Both the position numbers and the translations under genes were made by a program. This document shows positions 33,824 to 34,718 of a DNA stretch of 34,718 nt, piece after piece. The notes below the pieces were generated by a model that saw only the letters and a list, made by a program, of their open reading frames with translations, did no database searches and had not been told where the DNA came from. This stretch comes from Patescibacteria group bacterium (lineage in GTDB: Bacteria; Patescibacteriota; Minisyncoccia; Minisyncoccales; CG1-02-41-26), in NCBI GenBank assembly GCA_023474835.1, contig JAMCXQ010000034.1:1-34718 (forward strand), given 5' to 3'. Each line of letters begins with the position of its first letter. Within the stretch, counting starts at the first letter, position 1.

Positions 33824-34718
33824 CTATCCTCCCTTTCTAAATATTGATTGGTAATCAAGGTGCATCGCCTTTCTTACCGCTGCTATTGTGATCTCGCCAA
33901 TTTCACGAGCTCTGTTAGTGCCAGAAGCCAAATAATCACCAATGGGTTCTTCCTCTGCTAACATGCGGCGTTGGCGGATTGGCTCAAGAAATTTATTCAA
34001 AACTTCCGCAAGAACATCCTTGCATTGCACGCAACCTAGGTCACCCGTTGAGCAAGATTTATATCTCCCAGAAAATGTTTTTCTGTTGCCAAATAACTTA
34101 TGATATTTGTAAACAGGACAAGTTTTTGGATGTCCAGGATCATTTTTTCTTATTTTTTGCGGATCCGTGAACATATTTTTAACAATCCTCACAACATCTT
34201 CAGCGCTGTCTTTGAGCTGGATTACATTACCCAAAGACTTACTCATCTTTGCTTGACCATCTGTGCCTACAAGACGACCCACTAACCCCACTTTTGCTTC
34301 ACACCTTTGAAAAACATTACCATACTTATAGTTAAATATCCGGGCAATATCAGCTGCCTCCTCTATATGAGGAACCTGATCTTCTCCTACCGGTACGAGT
34401 AAATGGTTTTCTTGTTGTGGTGGATATGGAGTGAATAATAAAATATCCGCCGCCTGACTTATTGGGTAAATCATAAATCCAGCGGTTGGCGAAGAGTTCA
34501 TTTGTGCCAATTCTGCTTTAATGGTTGGGTTACCCTCCATTCTTGAAAATGGCACAATCATTGAGAAATACGCCGTAAGTTCAGTAAGCTCTGGCACATG
34601 GCTCTGTAAAACGAAATGTGTATTTGGTTTTGTTGGATTTAATCCTACGGCAATAAAGTCAAGAACTACTTCCCTTACCGCTTGTTCTATTACCGATGGC
34701 TTATCTACATGAGTTGTT
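33824..34718 (-). CDS. trpS: Tryptophan--tRNA ligase (partial, continues past window edge)
   Basis: 'PISQAADILLFTPY...VPVGEDQVPHIEEAADIA', 'AKMSKSLGNVIQL'; reading frame stays open to the window end (…HVDKPSVIEQAVREVVLDFIAVGLNPTKPNTHFVLQSHVPELT). Confidence 0.94.
   Translation of the reverse strand, partial: TTHVDKPSVIEQAVREVVLDFIAVGLNPTKPNTHFVLQSHVPELTELTAYFSMIVPFSRMEGNPTIKAELAQMNSSPTAGFMIYPISQAADILLFTPYPPQQENHLLVPVGEDQVPHIEEAADIARIFNYKYGNVFQRCEAKVGLVGRLVGTDGQAKMSKSLGNVIQLKDSAEDVVRIVKNMFTDPQKIRKNDPGHPKTCPVYKYHKLFGNRKTFSGRYKSCSTGDLGCVQCKDVLAEVLNKFLEPIRQRRMLAEEEPIGDYLASGTNRAREIGEITIAAVRKAMHLDYQSIFRKGG

Overview
This window looks like a stretch of a small bacterial chromosome, probably Candidate Phyla Radiation/Patescibacteria (inferred from compact gene order, mostly leaderless-looking A/T-rich start contexts and tRNA genes lacking encoded CCA). 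Positions ~120-27,110 carry mainly housekeeping genes on the + strand: LemA, HtpX, PyrG, RecO, GlyRS, M16 peptidase, AI-2E transporter, RsmI, MetG, TatD, CapA, YdcF/DUF218, NUDIX, DnaG and sigma-70. Small accessory insertions interrupt this: a RelE-type toxin-antitoxin pair, an HTH/DUF3467/DUF3800 group, and two tandem GNAT-like paralogs after rpoD. From ~27,140 the region becomes mosaic: a repeat-laden tRNA-Asn locus, an HpcH/CitE-like gene truncated by an IS1595-family element, a tryptophan-type T-box upstream of a TrpD-like phosphoribosyltransferase, and a convergent block of BtpA-like, nucleoside hydrolase, DMT transporter and TrpS genes. Most interesting: (1) a hairpin repeat shared by both tRNA loci, each with a partial tRNA duplication on the far side of the repeat; (2) an apparently ultrashort-stem-I T-box with a UGG specifier in front of a TrpD-like gene; (3) an unclassified, probably independently transcribed rod-like ncRNA convergent with a DUF3800 gene; (4) short degenerate repeats inserted in frame in housekeeping genes. 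All family calls come from reading motifs by eye; no searches were run.
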